From Cellvibrionaceae bacterium (GTDB taxonomy: Bacteria; Pseudomonadota; Gammaproteobacteria; Pseudomonadales; Cellvibrionaceae), in NCBI GenBank assembly GCA_021151825.1, contig JAGKWQ010000001.1:1039833-1103832 (forward strand): a DNA stretch of 64,000 nt. The letters run 5' to 3'. Shown one piece after another: positions 63,503 through 64,000 of this stretch (the first letter of the stretch is position 1; every line of letters begins with the position of its first letter). The notes beneath the pieces were generated by a model, which saw only the letters and a program-made list of their open reading frames with translations, searched no databases and was not told the origin of the DNA. The translations under genes were made by a program, and so were the position numbers.

Positions 63503-63886
63503 TTAAATAACCATCACCCCATCTGCTTCAATCAGCGAATTGCGTGGTAACTGATTGATACCAATGGCAGCACGCGCAGGGTAAGGCTGTTGGAAATATT
63601 GGCCCATCACTTCATTCACTACCGGGAAATTTGCCAAATCGGTCAGATAAATATTGAGCTTCACTACATCTTTCAAACCACCGCCAGCGGCCTCACAAAC
63701 AGCCTGCAGGTTTTTGAATACCTGATGCGCTTGCACCGCAAAATCACCTTCCACCAGTTGCATGGTTTTTGGATCCAGCGGAATTTGGCCGGAAAGATAA
63801 ACAGTATTATTTACTTTCACAGCCTGGGAATAAGTACCGATAGCAGCGGGAGCATTGTCGCTGTGAATAATGGCTTTATTGGTCAT
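63503..63886 (-). CDS. ridA: RidA/YjgF-family enamine/imine deaminase
   Basis: The 127-residue protein hydrolyses reactive 2-aminoacrylate and similar imines. The family signature is present (APAAIGTYSQAVKVNNTVYLSGQIP, with the final region ARAAIGINQLPRNSLIEADGV carrying the catalytic arginine). It is usually next to spoT, which would be expected upstream, past the right edge of the window. Confidence 0.95.
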   Translation of the reverse strand: MTNKAIIHSDNAPAAIGTYSQAVKVNNTVYLSGQIPLDPKTMQLVEGDFAVQAHQVFKNLQAVCEAAGGGLKDVVKLNIYLTDLANFPVVNEVMGQYFQQPYPARAAIGINQLPRNSLIEADGVMVI

Positions 63887-64000
63887 AACAGAACCTTTAA
63901 TCGATAGTCGTAATAGGAAGCGGTGAAGTATAAAACAAAATTCTCCGCGATCCCCTCCTTTTCAAATCCATCCCCCCCTCCCTTTGTTAAAGTGATGGAG

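Overview
The window looks like chromosome of a plant-polysaccharide-degrading gammaproteobacterium of the Cellvibrio type (Cellvibrionaceae). This is inferred from three things: a pectin and glucan utilisation gene set, two large TonB-dependent receptors of the kind these bacteria use for oligosaccharide uptake, and a housekeeping block (aroE-hemF-tsaC-dprA-LysM-def-fmt-rsmB-trkA) whose order matches the near-origin region of Pseudomonas and relatives. I see no rRNA, tRNA, CRISPR array, prophage or intact insertion sequence.

Region 1 (1-16.7 kb) is a pectin/galacturonate locus: a DUF4861-GH105 lipoprotein (cut by the left edge), a TonB-dependent receptor, a GH28 polygalacturonase, a UxaA-type altronate dehydratase, a split proton-translocating transhydrogenase (pntAA-pntAB-pntB), a VOC-fold protein, KDG kinase, a UxuB-like hexuronate reductase and a CE8 pectin methylesterase. 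Together they would de-esterify and cut pectin outside the cytoplasm, import the products and convert hexuronates to KDG-6-phosphate; the isomerase UxaC and the aldolase are not here. The gap between the GH28 gene and uxaA holds three LacI-type palindromes and a structured leader or small RNA ending in a strong terminator. A 182-bp element with perfect 28-bp inverted ends lies between the VOC and kdgK genes.

Region 2 (16.8-24.2 kb) is a HlyD-ATPase-permease ABC exporter operon divergent from a sigma-54 response regulator and its sensor kinase; a -24/-12 promoter can be read in front of the exporter. Region 3 (24.3-29.1 kb) is a peptidoglycan O-acetylation locus (PatA, PatB, Ape1-like) with an SDR gene at its end. 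A CsbD-family gene with a near-consensus sigma-54 promoter and a lipoprotein GH3 glucosidase follow.

Region 4 (32.8-39.2 kb, minus strand) is a TonB-dependent receptor, SapC-like protein, cupin/JmjC-like protein and flavin-dependent halogenase-like protein, an operon whose substrate is unknown. Region 5 (39.7-45.7 kb) has YheV, oligopeptidase A, gamma carbonic anhydrase, a FAH-family hydrolase, pirin, DoxX and a LysR regulator. Region 6 (45.8-49.6 kb) is accessory: two tandem paralogous secreted proteins with ten conserved cysteines, an anchored coiled-coil protein and a lone polysaccharide pyruvyl transferase.

Region 7 (49.6-64 kb) is mostly core: YqaA, aroE, hemF, tsaC, dprA, LysM protein, def, fmt, rsmB, trkA, a putative iron-dependent oxygenase, lpdA, a berberine-bridge-type flavoenzyme and ridA. 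The striking feature is that def, normally essential, carries an internal deletion of about 220 bp with a frameshift while fmt next to it is intact. The best candidates for undescribed biology are the ten-cysteine secreted pair, the structured inverted-repeat element, the leader RNA before uxaA, the sigma-54-controlled exporter and the broken def.
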